Source: Saprospiraceae bacterium (lineage in GTDB: Bacteria > Bacteroidota > Bacteroidia > Chitinophagales > Saprospiraceae). Taken from it: a stretch of 64,000 nt of DNA. The translations under genes and the position numbers were made by a program. Below are positions 1 through 7,907 of this stretch, piece after piece (position 1 is the first letter of the stretch; each line of letters opens with the position of its first letter). Below the pieces are notes generated by a model. The model saw only the letters and a program-made list of their open reading frames with translations, searched no databases and had not been told where the DNA came from. The DNA is taken from contig JADJVK010000012.1 in the NCBI GenBank assembly GCA_016710625.1, forward strand, positions 1-64,000, given 5' to 3'.

Positions 1-448
1 TTGTACCAACATTACTCACTGACATTCCTAATATTTCAGCTATTTCAGCATGGCTTTTATCTTCTAAATACAACACCATCAGAGCCTTATCTATCTCTTT
101 TAGTTCGTTGATAAACTGTTCCAATAAAATTAATTGTTGTTCAGTTGCCGATTTATCATCTATATTATTTTGTACATCAATTTCTTTAAAATCTTGAATA
201 TTTGTTTTTACATTATTTTTTCTATAAAACGAAATTGCCACATTTAATGAAATACGGTACAACCAAGTCGTTACTTTGCTTTGATGATTAAATTTTGAAA
301 TTGATTGCCATACCTGAATCATTATTTCTTGCATAAGGTCTTGCTTGTCAGCTTCGTTTTGACAATATGCACGAACTACTTTTAACAAAATACCATTATG
401 GGCTTCAATAATTTCGTGAAATAAATTTTGACTATCCTGATTGACCAT
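1..448 (-). CDS. RNA polymerase ECF-type sigma factor (3' end outside the window)
   Basis: Reading the minus strand from the ATG at 448 gives about 149 residues without a stop up to the window edge. The N-terminal half has the sigma-70 region 2 pattern: DLMQEIMIQVWQSI and then TTWLYRISLNVAISFYRK (the region 2.4 'WLYRIA.N' type). The C-terminal half has the region 4 start, ALMVLYLEDKSHAEIAEILG, followed by the helix-turn-helix beginning MSVSNV. Family knowledge: ECF factors of this kind direct RNA polymerase to stress or envelope promoters, usually with an anti-sigma gene just downstream; that gene would lie outside the window. The product is soluble. The start is chosen because region 2 begins about 20 residues later, as usual for the family. 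Confidence 0.9.
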   Translation of the reverse strand, partial: MVNQDSQNLFHEIIEAHNGILLKVVRAYCQNEADKQDLMQEIMIQVWQSISKFNHQSKVTTWLYRISLNVAISFYRKNNVKTNIQDFKEIDVQNNIDDKSATEQQLILLEQFINELKEIDKALMVLYLEDKSHAEIAEILGMSVSNVGT

Positions 449-491
449 AAATTTTTATTCAATAATTCTTTTTATTAACATTAGTCGTCAG

Positions 492-519
492 CCCTTTCAA
501 AAAATCACACTTGAAAGGG
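492..519. promoter_or_regulatory. Inverted repeat upstream of the sigma factor gene
   Basis: CCCTTTCAA and TTGAAAGGG form a perfect 9-bp inverted repeat around a 10-base loop, 44 bases upstream of the sigma factor start. On the minus strand it has no following T-run, so it is not a clear terminator for the gene at 626. It could be an operator or an RNA hairpin in the leader; the role is inference. Confidence 0.35.
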
Positions 520-625
520 ATATTTTTAAAAATATTATTTTTATGATGAACAGAATTGGTAATTAACTGCATTTTAGCTTGGCTTAAAAATGACAGAATT
601 AATTTATAATCAGAAAGTTACAGGC

Positions 626-1759
626 TTATCTTTTCAATTCTTCTTTTATTACTTGATCAAAAGTTCTTTTCGTAATACCAGTTAATTGTTCAAGTTTAAC
701 AAAAAATAGCTCCTCCTTTTCTCCACATGAAATTAGTTCCAGTACTTTGGGAAATCCTAATTCTCTTTCCACTTTTCGAACTAAAATTGCTGCAAGTGGA
801 TATTTGATTGGAATTGGATATTTTAGGTAAATATCTTTTTCAAAAGCCTTAATTAAAGAACTATCGGGGTTTGAAGTGATAAAATCTCTTAAATACTTAA
901 AAATTTGTTCGCTACTTTCTCCCCAAAAGTCAGTGGTATAAATGTTGTAACCTTCTTCTGCAGTCCAATTTCTAAGGCTATCTGGATATTTTAACCCAAC
1001 ATAGGTATGAGTTAAGTCATGTTTGTATTGGTCTGTGTTGGTGCCCGCTAAGAAAACTTTATTGGAAATGTCAAAAGAGCCAGATCGCATCTCTCCGTTT
1101 CTTGAAATATCATAATCAACCCCCAGTATTTTATAAACTTCCTGAATGTCTTTACATTTATAAAATTTGAATTGAATAGGAGTTAAATTAAATTTTTTTG
1201 CAATTGATGAGTTGTATTTTTCAAAATCTTCTGCAATATCTAAGTCAATATTGTTTTCGTAGAAGAATTCAATGTTACCTATTTTCTTTGATTTCCAATT
1301 TTTGGTATTCTCTTCAAAAGGGCAATAAAATTTAAACAAATCTTCGAAAGGTCTTGCAATAAGTGAAAAGTTAAGCCTATTGATTACTTCGTTATTCGGT
1401 GCTATTCCATAATATGATAGATCTATTTTGTAATCCTTATTAGGTTGAAGGACAACATTTTTCAGATAACATTTAAAAAAAAGAGTGTCATTGTATTTTT
1501 TACTTTTTTCAATATTTTTAAGTAATTCAAAAAAGTCAATATTTTGTTTGTAGTGATTTGTTTCAACAACTTTTGATTTATTCAAGTCCAAATTTTTGTC
1601 AATTAGAAACATTTCTAGACTTTGTAATAGTCTTGTTTTAACCAAACTATCGAATGGTAATTTGATTTGTGGTGTAATTTTCAATTTTGAATTTTGTCCA
1701 AAAACTATGAAAATATTCAAACTAAAAATTGTTAAAACAACAAGTTTCTTAACGTTCAT
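626..1759 (-). CDS. Secreted protein with a degenerate gluzincin (peptidase MA-like) motif
   Basis: 377 residues. The N-terminus MNVKKLVVLTIFSLNIFIVFGQ is a signal peptide with a typical Bacteroidota cleavage site before Q, so export to the periplasm or beyond is expected. Around residues 245-275 there is HDLTH and, about 20 residues on, TAEEGYNIY. This resembles the HExxH...E zinc site of peptidase MA-like gluzincins, but the glutamate of the first motif is Asp, so catalysis is uncertain. The rest has no domain I recognise. The gene stands alone on the minus strand, with its stop 177 bases upstream of the sigma factor gene. It could be an inactive homologue used for binding. Confidence 0.6.
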   Translation of the reverse strand: MNVKKLVVLTIFSLNIFIVFGQNSKLKITPQIKLPFDSLVKTRLLQSLEMFLIDKNLDLNKSKVVETNHYKQNIDFFELLKNIEKSKKYNDTLFFKCYLKNVVLQPNKDYKIDLSYYGIAPNNEVINRLNFSLIARPFEDLFKFYCPFEENTKNWKSKKIGNIEFFYENNIDLDIAEDFEKYNSSIAKKFNLTPIQFKFYKCKDIQEVYKILGVDYDISRNGEMRSGSFDISNKVFLAGTNTDQYKHDLTHTYVGLKYPDSLRNWTAEEGYNIYTTDFWGESSEQIFKYLRDFITSNPDSSLIKAFEKDIYLKYPIPIKYPLAAILVRKVERELGFPKVLELISCGEKEELFFVKLEQLTGITKRTFDQVIKEELKR

Positions 1760-1789
1760 ACTGATGATTTTTTATTCAGTCATACTGTA

Positions 1790-2056
1790 TTAAAACTGCT
1801 TGATCAAATTAAAATATTCCACACTTTTTTTCAATTTGTACAACGGAAGTGTCATCATTAATTCTTTAGCTTTGGCTTCATCTATATCTTTAAATATTAT
1901 AACAGCGCCATTTTTGGATTGTCTTAAAAAGAAATGGTCTAAAATCCCTGCTGCTTTCCAGTTAGCAATAACTTCTTTTTCATGAATTAATATTTCTTGA
2001 AAATTTTCAGGAAGATTATCTGTATCTATTGTTAAAATTACTTGTATTCTATTCAT
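1790..2056 (-). CDS. Muconolactone-isomerase-like / YCII-like ferredoxin-fold protein
   Basis: 88 residues. The pattern resembles the small dimeric alpha-beta barrel proteins annotated as muconolactone isomerase-like: an N-terminal strand (IQVILTID), a helix with HEKEVIANWKAAGILDHFF, a strand (GAVIIFKD), a helix rich in DEAKAKELMM, and a final LPLYKL segment. Members are cytoplasmic and mostly of unknown substrate. The stop lies 31 bases before the start of the secreted protein at 626-1759 on the same strand, so co-transcription is possible. No catalytic residue can be assigned from sequence alone. Confidence 0.6.
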   Translation of the reverse strand: MNRIQVILTIDTDNLPENFQEILIHEKEVIANWKAAGILDHFFLRQSKNGAVIIFKDIDEAKAKELMMTLPLYKLKKSVEYFNLIKQF

Positions 2057-2240
2057 GATTTATTAAATTTAATTGTAATATATATTATTTCATTTATGTT
2101 TTCAAGTGAAATTCATTATAGTCTTGGAAGCTACTCAATACTTTTCAACATCCATATTTTTAAATAAATTTCTTTTCTCATATCAATGTCAATGAAAAAC
2201 AAATATTGTATCGCCAAATATACATTCTAAATTGATTTTT

Positions 2241-2633
2241 TTAACCATTCGGGATTTGTTCCTCTAAAATTTCATTACCTACTTTGTCATAATAAATACA
2301 AGTCATCGCTTCAAGATTGACAACCCATTTTTCAATTCCGGTTTCAGCACAAGCTTTACAAAAAGTAAAGTAGTCTGTTTTTCCTTGTTGGTGGTCCTTA
2401 AGTTGAGCAATAAAACTGCCCTTATTGCTTCTTTCAGCTATTTGTAAATCATCATATTTTGATTTTGATTTTGTACTAAAATCATTTTTACCAAAATATA
2501 CGGTATGACTATCTTTAACCCAAGTCTCAAAACTAAGCACTCCAAATTCTTTGATTTCATTTATGTATTTTGGAAAATCAGCACCTGATTTCACTTTTTC
2601 ATGAGCAAGCTCAATTTGTTCAACTGTAAACAT
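2241..2633 (-). CDS. DUF1398 family protein
   Basis: About 130 residues from the ATG at 2633. An upstream in-frame ATG at 2675 would add 14 residues unlike the family, so the internal start MFTVEQIELAH is preferred. Recognisable family features are AHEKVKSGADFPKYINEIK near the N-terminus, the central FETWVKDSHTVYFG, and the C-terminal GIEKWVVNLEAMTCIYYD. The family (the YbcV/YdfO type of E. coli, sometimes called phage envelope protein) has no established biochemical role. It sits alone between two intergenic stretches; the left one has no repeat and the right one carries a copy of the 44-bp palindrome. Confidence 0.75.
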   Translation of the reverse strand: MFTVEQIELAHEKVKSGADFPKYINEIKEFGVLSFETWVKDSHTVYFGKNDFSTKSKSKYDDLQIAERSNKGSFIAQLKDHQQGKTDYFTFCKACAETGIEKWVVNLEAMTCIYYDKVGNEILEEQIPNG

Positions 2634-2735
2634 ATCTTTTTTAATGTAATCTAAAAAAATTATTTTGGGTCGCAATATAATTTATAATTTGAAGAAATTA
2701 CGAATCTTTATTTTCAATTTGGTTTCATTTTAAGA

Positions 2736-2779
2736 TGCCACGAATGCACGAATAGTTTTTTATTTGTGCATTCCTGGCA
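2736..2779. repeat. Palindromic repeat copy P1 (GCCACGAAT type)
   Basis: Arms TGCCACGAATGCAC and GTGCATTCCTGGCA pair around an A/T-rich loop, with one mismatch. It is an orphan copy between the DUF1398 gene and the membrane protein gene, and one of four copies in the first 6 kb. Confidence 0.85.
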
Positions 2780-2868
2780 ATGATTAATTATTCAAACTTC
2801 TTTTACCAAATTAAATTTCAGTTTTTCACTCAATTTATAAGCATAAATATATGATGAAAATTTATCTT

Positions 2869-3510
2869 TTAGCTCTTTTGTTTAAAGCTCCATTTCAAAA
2901 GCAAAATATGTGAAATCAATACAATTTGAACAACACAAGTTGGTAAAAAGCAATAAGGAAATTCCAAAACTGCAATATTGGGTTGTTCGAATGCAAATTG
3001 TTGAATTGGCAAAGGCGATGATAAAACTCCAATTAATGCAATTATGAATAAAAATACAATTCCAATGATATTCCAAATCATAAAAAATTGTCTGTTGATA
3101 TTACTCTTTGTGTAAATTTGATAAATTGATATTGCTAATGCAGAAATGCCAACCAAAATATCAAAGTTCCATCCCTTAAACGTCATTAAGTTTGGGATTT
3201 TTTGAAGCAAAAATAATTGGTACAATACCAATTCAACAGGTATTCTCAAAATATGTATGGCTAATAGAATTCTAGGATTAATTATTTTTATGTCTATTCG
3301 TTTTAGTGAATAAATAGTCAATGCAAATGAACCTAAAATTAATATAGGAAACAATTTTGGATGTGTTTCTAACACCATAAAAAAGGCAAGAAATCCTACT
3401 ATGAATTGCCAACTAAAAAATAAAAGCAAAAGTCTTTTATTTTTGCCAACTCCCAAATAAAGTAAAAGCAAAGACAAAAGACTAATGATTATAAATGTAA
3501 TTGATGTCAT
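2869..3510 (-). CDS. Polytopic inner-membrane protein of unknown function
   Basis: 213 residues with about six to seven hydrophobic segments: near residues 3-20, 30-47, 53-70, 80-100, 120-135, 143-165 and 185-205. No charged catalytic cluster or known family signature was recognised. Its start codon lies one base past the stop of the YCII-like gene at 3512-3859 on the same strand, so the two are almost certainly one transcript, read after the Crp/Fnr regulator gene. A role in the same stress response as the regulator is inference only. Confidence 0.6.
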   Translation of the reverse strand: MTSITFIIISLLSLLLLYLGVGKNKRLLLLFFSWQFIVGFLAFFMVLETHPKLFPILILGSFALTIYSLKRIDIKIINPRILLAIHILRIPVELVLYQLFLLQKIPNLMTFKGWNFDILVGISALAISIYQIYTKSNINRQFFMIWNIIGIVFLFIIALIGVLSSPLPIQQFAFEQPNIAVLEFPYCFLPTCVVQIVLISHILLLKWSFKQKS

Positions 3511-3511
3511 T

Positions 3512-3859
3512 TTAATTCATTGGTATTGTTGGTCGAATCTCAACTGTTCCGCCTGCTAATAGCACAGGACAATCTTTCGCAGTTTCAATTGCCATTTCCA
3601 TCGATTCTGCTTTCATAGTCATATTTCCACTTACTAAGAATCCACTTTCTACAAAAAAAATGTTTTCAGTAGATTGATCACTTTTGATGACAGCACCTTC
3701 AAAACCTAATCTAGAAACTATTACCAATTTGGCTTGCGAAGCAATAGCTCCAATAAATTTTTGCCATTGTTGGTGCATAGTCGCTATTTGTTCCGCTGTA
3801 GGTTGGGTGTTACTTGGTTGCATTCTGAACAGCAACATAAACTCTTTTAAATTTTTCAT
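3512..3859 (-). CDS. YCII/DGPF-domain protein
   Basis: 115 residues from the ATG at 3859; an in-frame ATG at 3886 would add nine residues without family resemblance. The sequence starts MKNLKEFMLLFRM and continues through QQWQKFIGAIASQ, a glycine-containing strand segment FVESGFLVSGNMTM, and the C-terminal segment TVEIRPTIPMN. This is the layout of YCII-related (DGPF-type) ferredoxin-fold proteins, where '.EIRPi' at the end is typical. Function is unknown in general; homologues often sit beside ECF sigma factors or regulators. Here a Crp/Fnr-type regulator lies 76 bases upstream and a membrane protein gene follows immediately. Confidence 0.75.
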   Translation of the reverse strand: MKNLKEFMLLFRMQPSNTQPTAEQIATMHQQWQKFIGAIASQAKLVIVSRLGFEGAVIKSDQSTENIFFVESGFLVSGNMTMKAESMEMAIETAKDCPVLLAGGTVEIRPTIPMN

Positions 3860-3935
3860 AATTTTTAATTTTTGATTATGGAACAAAAGTATCTGGTTTG
3901 TTTTGCTAAAAAGTTGCCCTATGGCAAATAGTGAT

Positions 3936-4514
3936 TTAGAGCGAAATTTCTTTTCGAATTCTACTCAATGAATATTTTGTAATGCCTAAAAAAGTGGCGA
4001 TATGTTGTAAAGAAACATTTTGTACAATATGCGGTTTGTCTTTCAGAAGCTGAATATATCTATCTTTTGCTTGGTCGGCAATGATAGAAACGCTGTGATT
4101 TTTCAAAGCAAAATAAGAGCTCACTAACCGTCTTCGTCCATGTTCTCTAAACGTTTCTATACTATGAAAGAGTTGTTGGAAATTTTCAAAATCCAATTGC
4201 CAACAAATGCAGTCAGTCAATGCCTGAATATTTTCTCTAGATGGGTTGCGAAGAAAAAAGGAAGACCAGTCAATTACAATGTCAGTCGAGCTATAAAAAT
4301 TCGTCGTAATGTCATTACCATTGGTATCATTTACAAATGAACGGACAAAACCACTTTCCAAAAACCAATAATGATTTTCTGTTTTTCCTTCCTGCAATAG
4401 GAAATCATTTTTAGAAAATCTCACTTGCTTAAATTTTGGAAGTATCGTTTCAAGCTCACTTTCCTTAAAGTCAGTCTGTGAAAATATGGAATGTAAAAAA
4501 TGATCTTTAATCAT
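3936..4514 (-). CDS. Crp/Fnr-family transcriptional regulator
   Basis: 192 residues. An N-terminal cyclic-nucleotide-binding fold is visible: FSKNDFLLQEGKTENHYWFLESGFVRS (shown in part) and later DIVIDWSSFFLRNPS. The C-terminal winged-helix part is LLKDKPHIVQNVSLQHIATF and ITKYSLSRIRKE, the latter being the recognition-helix pattern of Bacteroidota Crp/Fnr proteins. It has no cysteines arranged as an Fe-S site. The residues that contact cAMP in CRP are not conserved, as usual in this subfamily. It is probably co-transcribed with the YCII and membrane protein genes downstream, which are its likely targets (inference). Confidence 0.85.
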   Translation of the reverse strand: MIKDHFLHSIFSQTDFKESELETILPKFKQVRFSKNDFLLQEGKTENHYWFLESGFVRSFVNDTNGNDITTNFYSSTDIVIDWSSFFLRNPSRENIQALTDCICWQLDFENFQQLFHSIETFREHGRRRLVSSYFALKNHSVSIIADQAKDRYIQLLKDKPHIVQNVSLQHIATFLGITKYSLSRIRKEISL

Positions 4515-4612
4515 TATGTTTCTGATTTATTATTTAATTCTAAATAGGTTTTTTCTTTTTAAGGAATCTATCCAATTTCAATATTTATATTTAGCATTCG
4601 AATCCAAATAAG

Positions 4613-4658
4613 TTGCCACGAATGCACGAATAGTTTTTTATTTGTGCATTCGTGGCAA
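4613..4658. repeat. Palindromic repeat copy P2 (GCCACGAAT type)
   Basis: A perfect 15-bp inverted repeat: TTGCCACGAATGCAC pairs with GTGCATTCGTGGCAA around a 16-base A/T-rich loop. It lies between the Crp/Fnr and DinB genes, next to no nuclease gene. Confidence 0.9.
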
Positions 4659-4733
4659 ATAATATATAAAAATCTGAAGATTAAGTCAGGGAATTTATTT
4701 CAATAAAATTCTACAATAAATTGTCAAAAATTG

Positions 4734-5240
4734 CTATATATTCAGTTGTTGTTTTTCAGAATTATAGATATTATAATCTGTGCCAGGTATATTATCTTTT
4801 AATCCTATTTGTCTTGCAATAGTAATAATTTGCCCTCTGTGAAAAGTATTGTGATTGATGTTGTGTAAAATATATTCGTATCTAGGCAAAGTATTTTTTG
4901 CCCAAGGCATCTCAAGTTTCAATAATTCTGACAATTCATTCTGATTGCAATTACTAACGAATTCCTTGAAATTTTGAGAGGTTGTGATAAGTTCATTAAT
5001 GACATTTATGACATCCTTTTCTCTAATTGACCAATCATGATTCTTAATTATTTCATTTTTGATAAATTTAAACCAAAACTTTTGTACTCTTAACATATGT
5101 TGCAAAGTAAGGTCTATACTTTCATAACTCGAATCCGCTTTTTGATAAAGCTTCTCTTCATTTATATTTAATAACCAATTTGAAATTTTTTGATTTGCCC
5201 ACAAATTATAATTTGCTAGATTTTCAACCAATGCTTTCAT
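4734..5240 (-). CDS. DinB-family (DinB/YfiT four-helix) protein
   Basis: 168 residues from the ATG at 5240, preceded by an A-rich stretch. Another ATG at 5255 would add five residues (MIKKE). The pattern ENLANYNLWANQKISNWL at the start, a histidine after the second helix (LQHMLRVQKFWF) and the late HNINHNTFHRGQI give the three-histidine metal site of DinB/YfiT proteins. Members are cytoplasmic, and many are thiol- or stress-linked transferases with unknown substrates. It is flanked by palindrome copies on both sides (4613 and 5322), separated by short intergenic DNA. Confidence 0.85.
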   Translation of the reverse strand: MKALVENLANYNLWANQKISNWLLNINEEKLYQKADSSYESIDLTLQHMLRVQKFWFKFIKNEIIKNHDWSIREKDVINVINELITTSQNFKEFVSNCNQNELSELLKLEMPWAKNTLPRYEYILHNINHNTFHRGQIITIARQIGLKDNIPGTDYNIYNSEKQQLNI

Positions 5241-5321
5241 TTCTTTTTTTATCAAATCTAAACTATAATTTTATTATTTTGAATTTTTACATTTTTTATT
5301 TCATTGCTTATCCAAATTAAT

Positions 5322-5365
5322 TTGCCACGAATCCACGAATGGATTTATTTGTGCATTCGTGGCAA
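5322..5365. repeat. Palindromic repeat copy P3, touching the GxxExxY stop codon
   Basis: TTGCCACGAATCCACGAAT pairs with GTGCATTCGTGGCAA with one mismatch. The repeat ends on base 5365, and the stop codon of the GxxExxY gene occupies 5366-5368, so there is no spacer. Confidence 0.9.
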
Positions 5366-5740
5366 CTACAATACTATTCTTTTAGTATTTAGCTTTAACT
5401 CTCCAAAATTTACAATTAATGCAAGCTGATTTTGGGAAACTTTCAAATAGTTTATCCCTTGAGCAATAAACTCATCGGATATTGCAGAAACGCCTTTTAC
5501 TTCTAAAATTATTTTATCATAAATGACAAAATCTGCATAAAATTTATGGGGCAAAATAAAGCCTTTGTAATTTACTAAATATTCTTTTTCTCTTTCAAAC
5601 GGAATCCCAGCTCTTCTAAATTCCCATTCAAGAGCATCTTTATAGACAATTTCTAAAAAACCAGCTCCTAAATTGTTATGCACTTCCATGCAGATTCCTA
5701 TTATTTTGTAACTTTCTTCTTTGTATATTATTTTCTCCAT
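5366..5740 (-). CDS. GxxExxY protein (PD-(D/E)XK nuclease-like family)
   Basis: 124 residues. The signature GAGFLEIVY (G-x-x-E-x-x-Y with the preceding LG) follows the helix GICMEVHNNLG. Then come the strand pattern HKFYADFVIYDKIILEVKG, where D and ExK match the PD-(D/E)XK core, and the C-terminal INYLKVSQNQLALIVNFG. Length is as expected for the family (about 125). The activity of the family is not established; a nuclease role is inferred from the fold motif. What is unusual is the context: identical-type palindromes stand immediately at both ends of the gene (5322-5365 and 5754-5796), with further copies lacking a gene nearby. This suggests a mobile unit. Confidence 0.9.
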   Translation of the reverse strand: MEKIIYKEESYKIIGICMEVHNNLGAGFLEIVYKDALEWEFRRAGIPFEREKEYLVNYKGFILPHKFYADFVIYDKIILEVKGVSAISDEFIAQGINYLKVSQNQLALIVNFGELKLNTKRIVL

Positions 5741-5753
5741 ACTATGTTTTTTG

Positions 5754-5796
5754 TTGCCACGAATGAACGAATGATATTTTATTTGTGCATTCGTGG
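5754..5796. repeat. Palindromic repeat copy P4, just upstream of the GxxExxY start
   Basis: TTGCCACGAATGAACGAAT pairs with ATTTGTGCATTCGTGG; the outer arm is shorter than in P2. It starts 13 bases upstream of the GxxExxY start codon and so also occupies its promoter or leader. Confidence 0.88.
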
Positions 5797-5826
5797 AGAT
5801 TACTATTAAATGAAACTATCTATCAA

Positions 5827-6471
5827 TTATTTCAGCTGATATCCAAAAATTAAATTAATCAAAAAAGTTTTGTCTTTAATATGTTTGTCTGGTTGCCCGA
5901 CTACTGTCTTATAATCGGCAATGTTTGCAAAGGGCATCAAATAATCGCCTCTTAAGCCAAAAAGGAATTTTGAAATTTTATACTTAATTCCGAGTCCGAA
6001 ATTAATGCCACTATTTAATTTGTATAAATCATTATTGTCTTTTAATTTTTTAAATTCTATGCTATTTGAAACCAAAAAGTCAATTCTAGGACCAAAACTT
6101 ACAAATGGAATAAATTTATCTTTTATAGGATATTTTAAATCAATTGTTGTATTAAAAGATATATAATCAGCTGTTGCTTTTTGAGTTTGGCTAAACAAAT
6201 AATTTCCAAATTCATCAGTATATTGAAATACATCACTTCCTCCTTTTCTAAGAGTACCTAAATTACATGATAAATTAAAATATTTTTTCTGCAAATAATC
6301 CACACCTATAAAAAATGAGTGTCCTATTAAACTTTTATTAAATATTTTTAAATTCTGGAAAATTTGCCAATCTATTGACGAATTTGAGACTCCTGATTGA
6401 ATATAAATTGTTTGGCCAATGGTGATTGAAGTAGCAAAAAATAGAATTAGTATTAAAAAAATATTTTTCAT
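5827..6471 (-). CDS. Outer-membrane beta-barrel protein (porin-type, PorT-like fold)
   Basis: 214 residues. The signal peptide is MKNIFLILILFFATSITIGQ, with cleavage before T. The rest alternates short amphipathic strands with turns: FFIGVDYLQKKYFNLSCNLG, YISFNTTIDLKYP, FIPFVSFGPRIDFLVS, FGLGIKYKISKFLFGLRGDY. The sequence ends in a strand, INLIFGYQL, with aromatic/hydrophobic residues at alternate positions, as needed for barrel assembly. It belongs to the broad outer-membrane beta-barrel class common in Bacteroidota; no ligand can be named. It is monocistronic as far as can be seen, 31 bases beyond the P4 palindrome. Confidence 0.75.
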   Translation of the reverse strand: MKNIFLILILFFATSITIGQTIYIQSGVSNSSIDWQIFQNLKIFNKSLIGHSFFIGVDYLQKKYFNLSCNLGTLRKGGSDVFQYTDEFGNYLFSQTQKATADYISFNTTIDLKYPIKDKFIPFVSFGPRIDFLVSNSIEFKKLKDNNDLYKLNSGINFGLGIKYKISKFLFGLRGDYLMPFANIADYKTVVGQPDKHIKDKTFLINLIFGYQLK

Positions 6472-6709
6472 AAGGTTAATAAATTTAATGTGGTAAATGA
6501 AATATTTGATTTAAAAATGTACTTATAAATAAAAAACAATTTCAACCAAGAATTATTGTTTCAATTTCTTTTATTAACTAATGCATTAATTTGCTATTCC
6601 ATCTATTTTTTCAAATGTCGAATTAGTATTATCTATAATAATAATTGTATAAAGTAAATTTTTCGATTGGCTAGAAGGCACAATAGAAGCTTATTTATGA
6701 ATTCAGTAT

Positions 6710-7531
6710 TTATTCAGTTTTACTAAATGTCCAAATAATGGCTTTTTCTTTTGTTGCTCTAAAAATAGTATTGTGTTTCTCATTGGGTTCGGCTGAATAC
6801 TTCCATTTAATGTTGGGCTTATTTTCTGTTTTGAAAATTTCAGCCAGACTGTTAGTATATTGTGAAATATCTTCTGCACTTGAACCTGCAATCCAAATTC
6901 TTTTATCAGATTTTGAGGAAACAGCTAAATGTTCCTTTGCAGTTCTCACTAAATAGTGATTATTCCACCAAAGTGATGGGTCAAATGCAATATAATTTTC
7001 AAACATATCAGGTGAAAGAAAGAAAGATTCCATAACAAAAAGACCTGAAAGCGATTCGCCTATTATACTTTTTTCAGCAGTTGTTCTATATCGTTTATTG
7101 ATTTCAGGGAATAATTCTTCTTTAATAAATGCTCTGAATTTTTCTGAACCACCAACAATAGGTGCAATTTCTTTGTCTTTTTCAATTTCTGTAAAACCTG
7201 TCAAATCTCTTCTACGTTGAGTATTAGCAATGCCAACTAAAATCATTGGTGGTATTTTTTTTGCCTTTATCAGTTCTGAAAGTGTATTGGCAATATGCGG
7301 AAAATCCTCGTCTATTATTCCTCCATCTGCCATATACATGACTGGCAATGAGTCTGTATTCGTTTTATAATCAGCTGGTGTCCATACATTTACATTTCTT
7401 ATTTCACCAACTTGCTTTGATTCTATTGTAAATTCATCGTGATTTGGAACAATATCTTTAGGTTGTTCTACATTTTTACAACTAGAAATTGCAATAAATA
7501 TTAAAAGGATGCTTAAATAAATTGATTTCAT
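6710..7531 (-). CDS. Lipoprotein alpha/beta-hydrolase (esterase D / Fes-like)
   Basis: 273 residues from the ATG at 7531. The upstream in-frame ATG at 7552 would place seven residues before a clear lipoprotein signal (MKSIYLSILLIFIAISSC). The nucleophile elbow GESLSG lies near residue 160, preceded by SIIGES as in the esterase D/enterochelin esterase-like family. The oxyanion region is VMYMADGG, the likely acid lies in the IAGSSAED segment, and the histidine is in EKHNTIFR. Family members hydrolyse acyl or siderophore esters; the substrate here is not determined. The lipobox predicts membrane anchoring. The first cassette-type repeat (7664-7907) begins about 130 bases upstream of its start. 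Confidence 0.85.
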   Translation of the reverse strand: MKSIYLSILLIFIAISSCKNVEQPKDIVPNHDEFTIESKQVGEIRNVNVWTPADYKTNTDSLPVMYMADGGIIDEDFPHIANTLSELIKAKKIPPMILVGIANTQRRRDLTGFTEIEKDKEIAPIVGGSEKFRAFIKEELFPEINKRYRTTAEKSIIGESLSGLFVMESFFLSPDMFENYIAFDPSLWWNNHYLVRTAKEHLAVSSKSDKRIWIAGSSAEDISQYTNSLAEIFKTENKPNIKWKYSAEPNEKHNTIFRATKEKAIIWTFSKTE

Positions 7532-7663
7532 ATTATTAATTTTTTTGTTCAAAAATAGGGAATTATTGTTTCTGATTCACAATCTTTGATGTCGATGAAT
7601 TGTCTAATAATCGCTAATTTATCTTGTTTGTTCAATTTTAAATATAGGGTTTGATCTATTTGC

Positions 7664-7907
7664 AACATAACAAAGAAAAGTTGTATAAATCCTTATAACT
7701 GACTAGATAAAACTATCTTTCAAATATTTATTGTGAAGATATAAAATAAATGAAAGATTAGAAATGTACAAACTATAAAGTAATTTTCCAGTCTAATAAG
7801 CTAATATGCAAAATATTATGTATGTATTTTTAGTAAATTATATTCTTGTGATATTTAAAAATTTATCCTTTAACCTAATTGTTTTGTTTGTGCAAAAATT
7901 ACCCATT
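7664..7907 (-). repeat. Cassette-associated long repeat, class C copy 1
   Basis: A diverged copy of a roughly 245-bp element, also at 8800, 9366 and 12441. Shared blocks are AAAGTTG near 7675, TGAAAGATTAGAAATGTACA near 7752, and CCTTTAACCTAATTGTTTTG near 7867. On the minus strand it follows directly after the sulfurtransferase stop codon. Confidence 0.75.
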
